Shown here: positions 50,137 to 58,095 of the stretch, in pieces | How positions within the stretch are numbered: the first letter of the stretch is position 1 | How the letters are laid out: each line of letters opens with the position of its first letter | DNA from: Stappia indica | GTDB lineage: Bacteria; Pseudomonadota; Alphaproteobacteria; Rhizobiales; Stappiaceae | DNA length: 64,000 nt | Assembly: GCF_001696535.1 (NCBI RefSeq) | Contig: NZ_MBQE01000002.1 | Span: forward strand, 496,001 to 560,000 | Direction: 5' to 3' | Position numbers and translations under genes: made by a program | Notes under the pieces: model-generated | Database searches by the model: none | What the model was told of the DNA's origin: nothing | The model's input: only the letters and a program-made list of their open reading frames with translations

Positions 50137-50475
50137 TTACTGCGTCGTGGTCTCGCCGCCGGGCGTCTGCTGTCCGGGCAGGGCGCCGGGCGGGATCACC
50201 GGGGTTTCGCCCGCATCGGGCGCCGGTTGCACGAACTCGCCATTGTCTGCGGGCGGCGGCTCCAGCACGCCTTCGCACTCGTCCAGCATGCCGGACAGGG
50301 TCTCGTTTTCGCCCTTCGCGCCCGGCTGGCCGGTCAGGCCTTCGCCATCCGGATCGGGGGCGAGGCGGCATTCGTCGCCGGCGGCCGGCGGTTCGCTGTC
50401 CTGCTGCTGGGCGGTCGCCGGCCCGGCAAGGGCCAGCAGCGCGGCAAGGACAAGGGGTGCGGATCTCGGTCTCAC
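50137..50475 (-). CDS. Small secreted hypothetical protein
   Basis: GTG at 50475 is preceded by GGGAGG and gives 112 residues. A signal peptide ends near PATAQ. The mature part is acidic and Pro/Gly-rich with two cysteines (DECRL, DECEG) that may pair. No family is recognised. A perfect EcfG-type promoter lies 35 bp upstream, back to back with that of sodC. Confidence 0.68.
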   Translation of the reverse strand: MRPRSAPLVLAALLALAGPATAQQQDSEPPAAGDECRLAPDPDGEGLTGQPGAKGENETLSGMLDECEGVLEPPPADNGEFVQPAPDAGETPVIPPGALPGQQTPGGETTTQ

Positions 50476-50510
50476 GGGGGCCTCCCTGGTTCTCTCGATC
50501 GTGATTTTCC

Positions 50511-50536
50511 AACGCCGCAAGGGCGCCTCATGTTCC
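50511..50536 (-). promoter_or_regulatory. EcfG-type promoter of the secreted 112-residue gene
   Basis: On the minus strand GGAAC (50532-50536) and CGTT (50511-50514) are 17 bp apart, a perfect consensus, divergent from the sodC promoter. Confidence 0.8.
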
Positions 50537-50576
50537 CCGCAAGATGCGCAATCCGAAGACCGGGCGAAGCGCATGC

Positions 50577-50601
50577 GGAACAAGCTGGCCGCTGGCCGGT
50601 T
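50577..50601 (+). promoter_or_regulatory. EcfG-type promoter of sodC
   Basis: GGAAC at 50577-50581 and GGTT at 50598-50601 are 16 bp apart, 84 bp upstream of the ATG. Confidence 0.62.
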
Positions 50602-50685
50602 CGGCAGGGACGGGCGGACAGCGGTCCTAGCCAGCCGCCCCCGCGATCTTCGAACGCCAGGATTTGCAAGACAGGAGACTGAGGG

Positions 50686-51201
50686 ATGAAAACAATCATG
50701 ATCGCCGGCGGCCTCGTAGCGCTTGCCGCGCTGCCGGCCTCCGCGCAGGGCGGGGCGCAGCAGGAGGCGAACGCCACCTTCATCGGCAAGGACGGCAAGG
50801 AGACCGGGCGCGCCACCCTCACCGGCACCTCCGCCGGCGTGCTCATCGATCTCGAGGTGAACGGCCTTCCGGCCAGCCAGTGGGTCGCCTTCCATGTGCA
50901 CGAGACCGGCACCTGCGACGCCTCGGACGGCCACAAGTCGGCCGGCGGCCATTTCAATCCGGGCGGCAGCGCCGATCACGGCTATCTGTCGGAAAACGGC
51001 CCGCATGCCGGCGACATGCCGAACCAGTGGGTCGACGGCGCCGGTACCTTGCGGGCGCAGGTTTTCAACTCGATGGTGACGCTGGACGGCGACAAGGCCA
51101 TTCGCGGCAAGGCGCTGATGATCCATGGCGGCAAGGACGATTATTCCAGCCAGCCGTCGGGCGATGCCGGCGACCGGCAGGCCTGCGCCGTCATCGAATA
51201 A
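50686..51201 (+). CDS. sodC: Periplasmic copper-zinc superoxide dismutase
   Basis: The 171-residue protein has a signal peptide ending near residue 20 (ASA-QG). The metal site is readable: FHVHETGTCD gives two copper histidines and one disulfide cysteine. HFNPGGS and then HAGDMPN supply the bridging and zinc ligands including the Asp, MIHGGKDD gives the last copper histidine, and QACAVIE the second cysteine. It removes superoxide in the periplasm. A strong terminator follows the gene. Confidence 0.92.
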   Translation: MKTIMIAGGLVALAALPASAQGGAQQEANATFIGKDGKETGRATLTGTSAGVLIDLEVNGLPASQWVAFHVHETGTCDASDGHKSAGGHFNPGGSADHGYLSENGPHAGDMPNQWVDGAGTLRAQVFNSMVTLDGDKAIRGKALMIHGGKDDYSSQPSGDAGDRQACAVIE

Positions 51202-51220
51202 GCCGCCCTTTTGAAGACAT

Positions 51221-51252
51221 GCCGGCGGCGGGTCTCACCGCCGCCGGCTTTT
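51221..51252 (+). terminator. Rho-independent terminator of sodC
   Basis: GCCGGCGGCGG and CCGCCGCCGGC form an 11-bp perfect stem with a 6-base loop, followed by TTTT. It also faces the convergent gene at 51273. Confidence 0.82.
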
Positions 51253-51272
51253 GCTCATTACGCCCTTGCCAG

Positions 51273-51536
51273 TCACGCCTTGCGCGCGTCCAGCGCCGCA
51301 TCCACCCGTTCCAGCACCAGCTTGATCTCGCGCGCCGCCGCCGCTTCCACGGCGAAGGCGTCCTGCGGCACCGCGCCCGGGTCTTCCTGCTGGTCGGCAA
51401 GGTTCAGCCGCGCCTCCAGGTCCCGGCGCAGATCTTCCGCGCCCGCCTGTCTCATCAGGTGGACGAGGACGATCTCCAGCGTGTCGCGAAGTCCGTTGAG
51501 ACGGCCTTCCAGTTCGAACGGCTCCAGTCGAGACAT
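51273..51536 (-). CDS. Small helical hypothetical protein
   Basis: The 87-residue protein is helical, amphipathic and acidic, with no membrane segment or motif. The stop of the preceding gene is 7 bp before this ATG, so the two are co-transcribed. No family is recognised. Confidence 0.65.
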   Translation of the reverse strand: MSRLEPFELEGRLNGLRDTLEIVLVHLMRQAGAEDLRRDLEARLNLADQQEDPGAVPQDAFAVEAAAAREIKLVLERVDAALDARKA

Positions 51537-51543
51537 GGCGGGC

Positions 51544-51870
51544 TCATCCTTGTCTTATGTCGGTGGCGCCGGCGCTGCGGAAGGCTTTTTCCGCGCGCGT
51601 GCCGTCCGCGCCCTTCAGCTCGACCGACACCTCGATGGGGCCGCCAAGGGCGGGTTCGAAGGCCGAACCTTCGTCCGGATTGGCCGAAGCATCGGCTCCC
51701 GAGGCGGTCGTCCCGGCGCTGTTGGCCTGGCGTGCGGCGGCGACGGAGATCGCGTCGCGGGCGAGGCCGTGCTCCTGCACGAGGTGTTCCACGGCGCGCT
51801 CGGCGTCCCCGCGCGAGGCGAAGCACGCGGTAAGGCGCGAATGGCTGTCATTGGCTGCGTGACGGGTCAC
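51544..51870 (-). CDS. Small stress-type hypothetical protein
   Basis: GTG at 51870 is preceded by AAGGAGAG and gives 108 residues. The first half (LTACFASRGDAERAVEHLVQEHGLARDAISVAAA, written here in parts) looks like the ferredoxin-like alpha/beta start of small general-stress flavin or YflT-type proteins: a strand, then the helix GDAERAVEHLVQ. A linker follows, then a C-terminal strand-helix-strand (IEVSVELKGADG, KAFRSAGATDI). An EcfG-type promoter lies about 140 bp upstream. Confidence 0.65.
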   Translation of the reverse strand: MTRHAANDSHSRLTACFASRGDAERAVEHLVQEHGLARDAISVAAARQANSAGTTASGADASANPDEGSAFEPALGGPIEVSVELKGADGTRAEKAFRSAGATDIRQG

Positions 51871-52007
51871 GGCATCTCTCCTTGCTGGCGGTCGGTGAGG
51901 GTTTCGGCACCGGACCTTGCCGGGGCCGCAGGCGGAAGGCCCGTGATCCGCAACGGGCCCTCCGCCCGTCGCGACCCGCCGCTGTCGCCGCAGGCCACAT
52001 TGTTCCA

Positions 52008-52032
52008 AACCCTTGACCGGCAATCGTGTTCC
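52008..52032 (-). promoter_or_regulatory. EcfG-type promoter of the 51544-51870 gene
   Basis: On the minus strand GGAAC (52028-52032) and GGTT (52008-52011) are 16 bp apart. Confidence 0.58.
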
Positions 52033-52112
52033 ACCGCGGCAGGGCTGCGGTTCGGTTCCCGCCTGTCCGTCCCGCCGGAAACGGCCGGCACCTCGATTGA
52101 AAAAGCAGGGAT

Positions 52113-52137
52113 GGAACAAGCCGGCTGCCCGGGGGTT
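52113..52137 (+). promoter_or_regulatory. Distal EcfG-type promoter of the sigma-factor gene
   Basis: GGAAC at 52113-52117 and GGTT at 52134-52137 are 16 bp apart, 178 bp upstream of the ATG at 52316. Confidence 0.58.
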
Positions 52138-52232
52138 GGGTAGGTACGACCGGACTTCAACGGCAGGCCCGCCTTGCGGGCGCCGGACCTCGGGCAGCAT
52201 CGCCCTTAGGTCCCGGAAAGAGCGGCTGATCG

Positions 52233-52257
52233 GGAACATTGCCGCTCACGACAAGTT
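52233..52257 (+). promoter_or_regulatory. Proximal EcfG-type promoter of the sigma-factor gene
   Basis: GGAAC at 52233-52237 is followed after 16 bp by AGTT (52254-52257), 58 bp upstream of the ATG. Two tandem sites suggest autoregulation. Confidence 0.6.
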
Positions 52258-52315
52258 GAGTCCGTGTCGGGGGCATCGGGGGCCAGCCAGATCTTGCAAT
52301 CGAGGAGAAGTCCCG

Positions 52316-52891
52316 ATGCCGGGAATACGCGAACGCGCCCGTCTGAGCGGTCCGCAATCCGAGATCGTCCACCTGATCCCCGCCCTGCGTGCCTTTGCCA
52401 GGACGTTCTACCGGGAGCCGACCCATGCCGACGACCTGGTTCAGGAGACGCTCACACGGGCGCTTGCCAACATCCACCAGTTCCGTCCCGGAACCAGCAT
52501 GAAGTCGTGGCTTTTCACGATCATGCGCAATGCCTTCTACACCAAGATCAAGATCGACACGCGCGAGGCCCCGGGGGCGGCCGACTGCGTTTCCCTGCGT
52601 CCGGCGGCCGACCCGACGCAGGAATGGTCGTATCGCGGGCATGAGATCGCCGCGGCGATCGACCGCCTGCCCGAGCAGCAGCGCGAGGTGCTGGTGCTGA
52701 TCGGTTTGCGCGGCGTTTCCTACGAGGAGGCGACGGAGATTTGCGGCTGTGCCATGGGCACCATCAAGAGCCGGCTGAACCGGGCGCGCCACCGCCTGCT
52801 CGAAGAGCTGGGCGAGGGCTCGCCGAACTCCTCCCTGGAGCGCGACACGGACCATCCGGTCGCCTCCATCGAGACCTTGCGGGCGGGCTGA
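52316..52891 (+). CDS. ECF sigma factor, EcfG-like (ECF15)
   Basis: The ATG at 52316 follows GAGGAGAAG and gives 191 residues. Region 2 reads ADDLVQETLTRALANIHQF and GTSMKSWLFTIMRNAFYTK. Region 4 contains LPEQQREVLVLIGLRGVSYE and EICGCAMGTIKSRLNRARHRL, very close to the EcfG pattern of the alphaproteobacterial general stress response. It should direct RNA polymerase to the GGAAC/nGTT promoters seen across this window. Two such sites lie in its own upstream region. nepR and phyR are not adjacent, so it may be a second EcfG paralogue. Confidence 0.88.
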   Translation: MPGIRERARLSGPQSEIVHLIPALRAFARTFYREPTHADDLVQETLTRALANIHQFRPGTSMKSWLFTIMRNAFYTKIKIDTREAPGAADCVSLRPAADPTQEWSYRGHEIAAAIDRLPEQQREVLVLIGLRGVSYEEATEICGCAMGTIKSRLNRARHRLLEELGEGSPNSSLERDTDHPVASIETLRAG

Positions 52892-53004
52892 GGGGTGCCT
52901 GCCAAGACGCCTGCCGGAACGATTTGCCGCCTCGCGACTTATCCCTAGAGGCAGGCGCCATCCGGGCGCATGCCCGACCGCACACAGCAGGAGGACAGGA
53001 CCAG

Positions 53005-53226
53005 ATGGCCAACGCAAGCAAGAAGCACATGGGCGCCGGTTCGCAGGGCAAGGGCAGCGGCAGCGGCGCGCGCACCATCGCCGACAAGGACGTCCTCGGC
53101 GACAACATGACCCTTTCCAACCGCGACAAGGCCAGCCACGGCAAGGAGCGCGGCCTCGACAGCAAGGGCGTCCAGAACGACCAGCGGCAGGATCACGAGT
53201 CGAACAGGATCGTCCGCGACCGCTGA
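53005..53226 (+). CDS. Small hydrophilic hypothetical protein
   Basis: The ATG at 53005 follows AGGAGGACAGG and gives 73 residues rich in Lys, Gly, Ser, Asn and Asp, with no hydrophobic core. The composition resembles hydrophilins and KGG-type stress proteins. A GGAAC lies upstream near 52917 but the -10 position reads ACTT, so I do not call a promoter. A direct repeat TTGCGGAAGACG (53252-53263, 53269-53280) follows the gene. Confidence 0.65.
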   Translation: MANASKKHMGAGSQGKGSGSGARTIADKDVLGDNMTLSNRDKASHGKERGLDSKGVQNDQRQDHESNRIVRDR

Positions 53227-53251
53227 CGCTGCCGGACCGATCCAGTTCGAA

Positions 53252-53280
53252 TTGCGGAAGACGTCGAGTTGCGGAAGACG
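53252..53280 (+). repeat. 12-bp direct repeat
   Basis: TTGCGGAAGACG occurs at 53252-53263 and 53269-53280. It is followed by a GC-rich inverted region that may end the previous transcript. The remaining 95 bp to the phospholipase start show no promoter I can identify. Confidence 0.5.
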
Positions 53281-53374
53281 GGACGCGGTCCGCGCGCGTC
53301 CGTCTCCCGTCTCGGCGATAACCCGCTCTTGATGTTCCCCGTTCTTGACAGTCCAAGGCAGCAACGGCACCCGG

Positions 53375-54859
53375 ATGACCCTCGCAGACACCTCTCTCGC
53401 CCCGTCCCCGATCATCGACACCGAGCGCAACGCCTGGCGGATGGCGCAGGCGGATCGCCTCGCCTTCCTGGTTGATGCGGACGCCTATTACCGCCGCGTC
53501 GAAGCGGCTTTGATGCAGGCGCGGCGGTCCATCTGGATCGTCGGCTGGGACTTCGACCCCGACATTCTCCTGCAGCCGCAGAACGAGAACGCGATGACGC
53601 TCGGCGCGCTGCTGCGGTCGCGGGTGGAGGAGACGCCGGAGCTCGACATCCGCATTCTCGTGTGGGGCGAGGGGCCGGTCTATTCCAGCGGCCGTATCCC
53701 GGTGCTCCAGGACACCGACTGGTGCGAGCATCCGCGCATCGCGCTGCATTACGATTTCGAGCATCCCTTGCGCGCCTCCCATCACCAGAAGCTGGTGGTG
53801 ATCGACGAGGAGCTCGCCTTCGTCGGCGGCATCGACCTGACCTCGCAGCGCTGGGACACGCCCGATCACCGGGCCGAGAACCCGTTGCGCCGCCGGCCGA
53901 ACGGCGACCCCTACGGCCCCGTGCACGACATCCAGGTGGCACTGTCGGGCGAGGGCGCGCGCCTCATCGCCGACGTGGTGCGGCGGCGCTGGGCGCGGGC
54001 GGTCTCCGACGAGCTTCCGGCCGCCGAGGCACCGGAGGAAACGTGGCTCGACGACCTTGAGCCGCATCTCACCGGCTGCGATGTCGCCGTCGCGCTGGCC
54101 GAGGCCGGCGGGCGCGACCACAAGCGCCGCACGGACCCGATCCAGCTCACCTGCGATGCCATCGATGCGGCGCGCGAGCACATCTATATCGAGACGCAGT
54201 ATCTCGCCTCGACGCGGGTGGTCCGCCATCTCGTCGCGCGCCTGCGCGAGCCCGAGGGGCCGGAGGTGGTGATCCTCGTCACCCGCGACACGCGCGGCCT
54301 GCTGGAGCAGTGGACGATGGGCTACGGCCGCACGCTGGCGATCCGCCGGCTGATGCGCGCCAACACCCATGGCCGCCTGCGCATCGCCTATGCGGTCGTT
54401 CCCGACGGCGAGGGCGGCGAGCAGGAAGTGCTGATCCATGCCAAGCTGGTGATCGTCGACGACCGCTTCGTGCGCGTCGGCTCCTCGAACCTCAACAACC
54501 GCTCGGAAGGCTTCGACAGCGAGTGCGACCTGGCGGTCGAGGCGCAGGGCGAAGACTGCCAGCGGGCCATCGTGGCCTTGCGCAATTCGCTGCTCGCCGA
54601 GCATCTCGACGCCGATCCGGCCGAGGTCGGTCAGGTGGTGGAGCGCACCGGCTCGCTCACCGCCGTCATCGATCGGCTCAACGTCAAGGAGCGGGGCCTG
54701 CGCCCCTACATGGTCAATCCGCGCAAGCGCGCCGGCCTGCTGCATCTGGGCTCGGGCATCGTCGACCCGAAGCGCCGCTTCTGGCCGCTGCAGCGCTTCC
54801 GCGAGGTCGGCACGGGCGCGGCGACGCGCCTGACCGGGATGCTGAAGGCATGGTTCTAG
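53375..54859 (+). CDS. Phospholipase D-family protein
   Basis: The ATG at 53375 gives 494 residues (a TTG at 53345 is the alternative, and neither has a good ribosome-binding site). Two HKD motifs define the active site: HHQKLVVIDEE near residue 136 and HAKLVIVDDRF near residue 354. Conserved GGIDLT and GSSNLNNRSEGFD follow them. There is no signal peptide. It may hydrolyse or transfer phosphatidyl groups (phospholipase or cardiolipin-synthase-like). The next gene encodes an endonuclease/exonuclease/phosphatase-fold protein 10 bp downstream, so the pair probably acts on lipid or phosphodiester substrates. Confidence 0.88.
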   Translation: MTLADTSLAPSPIIDTERNAWRMAQADRLAFLVDADAYYRRVEAALMQARRSIWIVGWDFDPDILLQPQNENAMTLGALLRSRVEETPELDIRILVWGEGPVYSSGRIPVLQDTDWCEHPRIALHYDFEHPLRASHHQKLVVIDEELAFVGGIDLTSQRWDTPDHRAENPLRRRPNGDPYGPVHDIQVALSGEGARLIADVVRRRWARAVSDELPAAEAPEETWLDDLEPHLTGCDVAVALAEAGGRDHKRRTDPIQLTCDAIDAAREHIYIETQYLASTRVVRHLVARLREPEGPEVVILVTRDTRGLLEQWTMGYGRTLAIRRLMRANTHGRLRIAYAVVPDGEGGEQEVLIHAKLVIVDDRFVRVGSSNLNNRSEGFDSECDLAVEAQGEDCQRAIVALRNSLLAEHLDADPAEVGQVVERTGSLTAVIDRLNVKERGLRPYMVNPRKRAGLLHLGSGIVDPKRRFWPLQRFREVGTGAATRLTGMLKAWF

Positions 54860-54869
54860 GGCCGGCGCA

Positions 54870-55583
54870 TTGAAAGTCCTGTCCTACAACGTGCATGGCT
54901 GCGTCGGCGGCGACGGGCGGCTCGATCTCGCGCGCATCGTCGAGGTGATCGCCGCCGCCAAGCCCGACGTGGTCGCCCTGCAGGAGCTCGATGTCGGCCG
55001 CCTGCGCAGCGGCGGCATCGACCAGGCCGAGGAGATCGCCGCCGCCCTCGAGATGACCTCTGTCTTCCATCCCGCCATGCATGTGGCGGAGGAGAAATAC
55101 GGCGACGCCATCCTCACCGCGCTGCCGATGCAGGTGGTCAAGGCCGGGCCGATCCCTTCGCGCGGCGAGCCGCGCGGCGCCATCTGGTGCCGGATCGAGC
55201 ACGAGGGGCGCCCGCTCAACGTCTTCAACACGCATCTCGGCCTGTGGTGGGGCGAGCGGCTGACGCAGGCGCGTACGCTGGTCGGCCCGGACTGGCTCGG
55301 CCACCCCGATTGCCGGGGCGAGGATGCGGTGCTGATGGGGGACTTCAACTCGGTTCCCTCCTCGCGCGCCTTCGGCGAGATCGCCGCCGTGCTGGATCTT
55401 GCACGCCCCGCTCGCCGCACGCGTGCCGGGCCGACCTTTCCGGCGCGGTTTCCCCTGCTGCGCCTCGACCACATCTTCGTGTCGAAGGGCCTTCGCTGCC
55501 TCGACTGCTCGGCCCTGCGCACGCCCGTGTCGCGCATCGCCTCCGATCACCTGCCGCTGCTCGCCGTGCTGGAGCGCGGCTAA
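54870..55583 (+). CDS. Endonuclease/exonuclease/phosphatase family protein
   Basis: TTG at 54870 starts a 237-residue protein with the EEP fold: SYNVHGCVGGDG, ALQELD (metal-binding Glu), FNTHLGL, LMGDFNSVPSS and a C-terminal RIASDHLPLLA with the catalytic Asp-His. Such enzymes cut phosphodiesters in DNA, inositol phosphates or lipids. It is 10 bp after the phospholipase D gene, an arrangement seen with phospholipid-remodelling pairs. No signal peptide is seen. Confidence 0.88.
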   Translation: MKVLSYNVHGCVGGDGRLDLARIVEVIAAAKPDVVALQELDVGRLRSGGIDQAEEIAAALEMTSVFHPAMHVAEEKYGDAILTALPMQVVKAGPIPSRGEPRGAIWCRIEHEGRPLNVFNTHLGLWWGERLTQARTLVGPDWLGHPDCRGEDAVLMGDFNSVPSSRAFGEIAAVLDLARPARRTRAGPTFPARFPLLRLDHIFVSKGLRCLDCSALRTPVSRIASDHLPLLAVLERG

Positions 55584-55607
55584 GCGCAGCGGCGTTAGAA
55601 AGCCGGC

Positions 55608-55663
55608 GGCCGGCTCCCGCTCCCGTCTCCCGGGGAGGGGAAGAGACGGGAGAGAGGCCGGCC
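55608..55663. terminator. Large convergent terminator hairpin
   Basis: CTCCCGTCTC/GAGACGGGAG (10 bp) forms the inner stem and GGCCGGC/GCCGGCC the outer one, with small internal loops. It fills the gap between two convergent genes. Confidence 0.7.
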
Positions 55664-55673
55664 GCGGCATCCG

Positions 55674-56306
55674 TCACGCCAGGTCGCTTTGCGGCGGCAC
55701 CGGATGCGGACGGACGCGAAGGTTGTTCTGCACATGGGTGACGCCGGAGACGGACTCGGCGCAGTCCTCGGCCCGGCGCTTGTCGTGCCGGTGGTCGACC
55801 AGCCCGCTCAGCACCACCTCGCGGTCGTTGACCTCGACCGAGATGTTGCTGGCGTCGAGATAGGGATCGTCGCTCAGCCGGTCGTGCACATCCTCGCTGA
55901 TGCGCGCATCCGAGCGCTTGTAGCCGCGCGGGCCCTTGCCGCGGTGCTTGTCCATCTCGCGGCGGTGTTCGGCATCGTCGTCGCCGAACCACGAGGCGAC
56001 CTCGTCGCTGGCGCGGTCCCAGAAGTCCCGCTCATTGCGGTCGCGGCGGCGATAGCGGTCGCCATAGCGTTCCGCATAGCCGGCCCCGCGCCACGGGTCG
56101 TCGCGGCGGTATTCATCGTAGTCCTCGCCGTAATAGCCCGGATACTGGGGATAGAGACCCTCGCCGATCATCGGATAGGGCCCGTAAAGCGCGCCGACGC
56201 CCGGATAGCGGCGGCCACGGCGCCCCTCCCGCTCGTCCCGCAGCCGCTCGCGCGCGCGCTCTTCCCGCATGCGGGTGTCTCGGCGGATGTCGTCATTGTA
56301 CGGCAT
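55674..56306 (-). CDS. SWFGD/BON-domain protein
   Basis: The ATG at 56306 has AGGAGG upstream and gives 210 residues. The N-terminal half is Arg/Glu/Tyr-rich. A central SDEVASWFGDDDAEHRREMD block is the SWFGD motif, and a BON domain closes the protein (SDARISEDVHDRL, DREVVLSGLVDHR, VTHVQNNLRVR). It is a paralogue in design of the gene at 46775. It is stress-controlled by the promoter upstream. Confidence 0.88.
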   Translation of the reverse strand: MPYNDDIRRDTRMREERARERLRDEREGRRGRRYPGVGALYGPYPMIGEGLYPQYPGYYGEDYDEYRRDDPWRGAGYAERYGDRYRRRDRNERDFWDRASDEVASWFGDDDAEHRREMDKHRGKGPRGYKRSDARISEDVHDRLSDDPYLDASNISVEVNDREVVLSGLVDHRHDKRRAEDCAESVSGVTHVQNNLRVRPHPVPPQSDLA

Positions 56307-56380
56307 GCTTGCCTCCTTGGTCGGTCCGTTTCGGATCCTCTTCAGGGGTCCCTTTCGGGATTTCTCTTCACGGGAGGCAC

Positions 56381-56406
56381 AACCGGCGAGAGGGCACGAA
56401 TGTTCC
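56381..56406 (-). promoter_or_regulatory. EcfG-type promoter of the SWFGD/BON gene
   Basis: On the minus strand GGAAC (56402-56406) and GGTT (56381-56384) are 17 bp apart, 74 bp upstream of the start. It is divergent from the next promoter. Confidence 0.62.
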
Positions 56407-56419
56407 AGCCCTATGGCCG

Positions 56420-56445
56420 GGAACATTCGGCGCGTCGGCCCGGTT
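56420..56445 (+). promoter_or_regulatory. EcfG-type promoter of the CBS gene
   Basis: GGAAC at 56420-56424 and GGTT at 56442-56445 are 17 bp apart, 114 bp upstream of the ATG. Confidence 0.62.
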
Positions 56446-56559
56446 CGAAGGGTGCCGCGCCGGCGCAGACCGCACAGGCGGTCCCGGCGGTTACGGCCTT
56501 TCCAGGTTCGCGGCCCTCGCGGCGGCGGAACCGCTGGCACCAGACATCGGGAGACCGAG

Positions 56560-56994
56560 ATGAAGATTTCTGAAATCATGACGCGGGACGTGGAGATCGC
56601 GAGCCCCGACGACACGCTGGAAGCCGTCGCCTCGCGCATGGCGGCGAGCGACATCGGCCTGCTTCCCGTCGGCGAAAGCGGCCAGCTGGTCGGCATGGTC
56701 ACCGACCGCGACATCGCGGTGCGCGGCGTTGCGCGCGGCCTGGATGGCTCCGGGCGCGTTCGCGACGTCATGTCCCGCGACGTGAAATACTGTTTCGAGG
56801 ACGACGAGATCGAGGACGTGGTGATGAACATGGGCGAGATCCAGGTTCGCCGCCTCGTCGTCCTCGACGGCGACAAGCGGCTGGCCGGCGTGGTCTCGCT
56901 GGCCGATGCCGTGCAGCAGGACCAGGCGATGACCGGCGTCGGCTTCAGCGGCGTCGTGCGGCCCGGCGGGGCGCACAACCAGGCCGCCCGGTAA
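56560..56994 (+). CDS. Two-CBS-domain protein
   Basis: The ATG at 56560 follows GGGAGA and gives 144 residues. Two CBS motifs are seen: residues 6-60 (IMTRDVEIASPDDTLEAVAS, GMVTDRDIAVR) and about 68-128 (VMSRDVKYCFEDDEIED, LAGVVSLADAV). Such small proteins bind adenine nucleotides and tune partner proteins by energy charge. The partner is not visible here. Confidence 0.9.
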   Translation: MKISEIMTRDVEIASPDDTLEAVASRMAASDIGLLPVGESGQLVGMVTDRDIAVRGVARGLDGSGRVRDVMSRDVKYCFEDDEIEDVVMNMGEIQVRRLVVLDGDKRLAGVVSLADAVQQDQAMTGVGFSGVVRPGGAHNQAAR

Positions 56995-57025
56995 GGCCAC
57001 GCCGGCTCGAAGTCCGGACGAAACG

Positions 57026-57051
57026 AACGGGGCGGCTTCGGCCGCCCCGTT
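57026..57051. terminator. Convergent terminator hairpin
   Basis: AACGGGGCGGC-TTCG-GCCGCCCCGTT is an 11-bp perfect stem with a stable TTCG tetraloop, followed by TTGCGTT. It lies between the convergent CBS and dehydrogenase genes. Confidence 0.78.
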
Positions 57052-57064
57052 TGCGTTCGTGTTC

Positions 57065-58036
57065 TCAGCCGCCGACCACGGGCAGGATTTCACCGGTGAT
57101 GTAGCTGGAACAGTGGGGCGAGGCGAGGAACACATAAGCCGGCGCCAGTTCCTCCGGCTGCGCCGGGCGCTTCATCGGCACCGAACCGCCGAACTGGACG
57201 ATCCTGTCGGCCGGCTGGTCGGACGGGTTCAGCGGCGTCCAGACCGGGCCCGGTGCGACCGCGTTCACCCGGATGCCGCGCGGCAGCAGCTGCGAGGCCA
57301 GCGACTTGGTGAAGGCGTGGATCCCGCCCTTGGTGATCGCGTAGTCGAGCAGCTGCGCCTTGCCCTCCAGACCGACCACCGACCCGGTGTTGACGATGGC
57401 CGCGCCGGACTTCATGTGCGGCACCGCCTCGCGGCACATGTGGAACAGGCCGTGCAGGTTGGTCTCGATCGTCTCCTCGAAATGCGCCGTCGTCAGGTCC
57501 TCGATGGCATCGGCATGGACCTGGAAGGCGGCATTGTTGACCAGCACGTCCAGCCGGCCGAACGTGTCGACGGTCTTTTCCACCAGCTGTGCGCAATAGG
57601 CCGGGTCGCGCACGTCGCCCCGGCTCATCAGGCAGCGGCGGCCTTCCTTCTCCACCATTTCGGCGGTGTCCTTGGCGTCCCGGTCTTCGCTCAGGTAGGA
57701 GATCACTACATCTGCTCCCTCCCGGGCGAAGAGAATGGCGACGGCGCGCCCGATGCCGGAATCCCCGCCGGTGATGATCGCCACCTTGTCGGCGAGCTTG
57801 CGCGAGCCTTCGTAATAGGGCGCATCGCACATGGGCGGGGGATCGAGCGCCCATTCGGCGCCGGGCTTGGGCTGGTGCTGCTCCGGCAGCGGCGGCTCGG
57901 GATAGGTCCTTGCACCGGCCTGCATGGCGCCGCCGTTTTCATGTCTCCTGCCGCTGGTCGTATCGATATCGTCCTGGATCTTGCGCTGGCGTTCTGCCGT
58001 CGCCTCCGTGGTGGCCTTGCGGTTAGGTGTTGCCAT
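57065..58036 (-). CDS. Short-chain dehydrogenase/reductase with N-terminal extension (YghA-like)
   Basis: The ATG at 58036 has AGGAG upstream and gives 323 residues. An N-terminal tail of about 85 polar residues precedes the SDR core: TGGDSGIG (cofactor), NNAAFQ, the catalytic serine in NTGSVVG, YAITKGG (Y-x-x-x-K) and APGPVWTPL. The order and tail match the YghA/YhdF type found in stress regulons. It reduces an aldehyde or ketone, with unknown substrate. Confidence 0.88.
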   Translation of the reverse strand: MATPNRKATTEATAERQRKIQDDIDTTSGRRHENGGAMQAGARTYPEPPLPEQHQPKPGAEWALDPPPMCDAPYYEGSRKLADKVAIITGGDSGIGRAVAILFAREGADVVISYLSEDRDAKDTAEMVEKEGRRCLMSRGDVRDPAYCAQLVEKTVDTFGRLDVLVNNAAFQVHADAIEDLTTAHFEETIETNLHGLFHMCREAVPHMKSGAAIVNTGSVVGLEGKAQLLDYAITKGGIHAFTKSLASQLLPRGIRVNAVAPGPVWTPLNPSDQPADRIVQFGGSVPMKRPAQPEELAPAYVFLASPHCSSYITGEILPVVGG

Positions 58037-58069
58037 TTCGTGCTCCTGCGGTTGGGGGAGAGCCTCTCG

Positions 58070-58095
58070 AACCGCAGGGCGACGGCGAATGTTCC
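58070..58095 (-). promoter_or_regulatory. EcfG-type promoter of the SDR gene
   Basis: On the minus strand GGAAC (58091-58095) and GGTT (58070-58073) are 17 bp apart, 33 bp upstream of the start. Confidence 0.64.

Larger units (their letters stand above)
51871..52315. other. 445-bp intergenic region with three EcfG-type sites
   Basis: No gene was found here. The region holds one minus-strand EcfG-type site (52008-52032) and two plus-strand sites (52113-52137 and 52233-52257). The rest is GC-rich with no clear structure. A further minus-strand GGAAC near 52001 has no nGTT at 16-17 bp. Confidence 0.6.

Noticed and set aside
52917-52941. GGAAC-N16-ACTT upstream of the 53005 gene
   Set aside because: The -10 position lacks GTT, so it does not meet the pattern used for the other sites.
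52157-54745. About 860-codon minus-strand frame across the sigma and phospholipase genes
   Set aside because: Antisense to two well-supported genes, with no recognisable domain.
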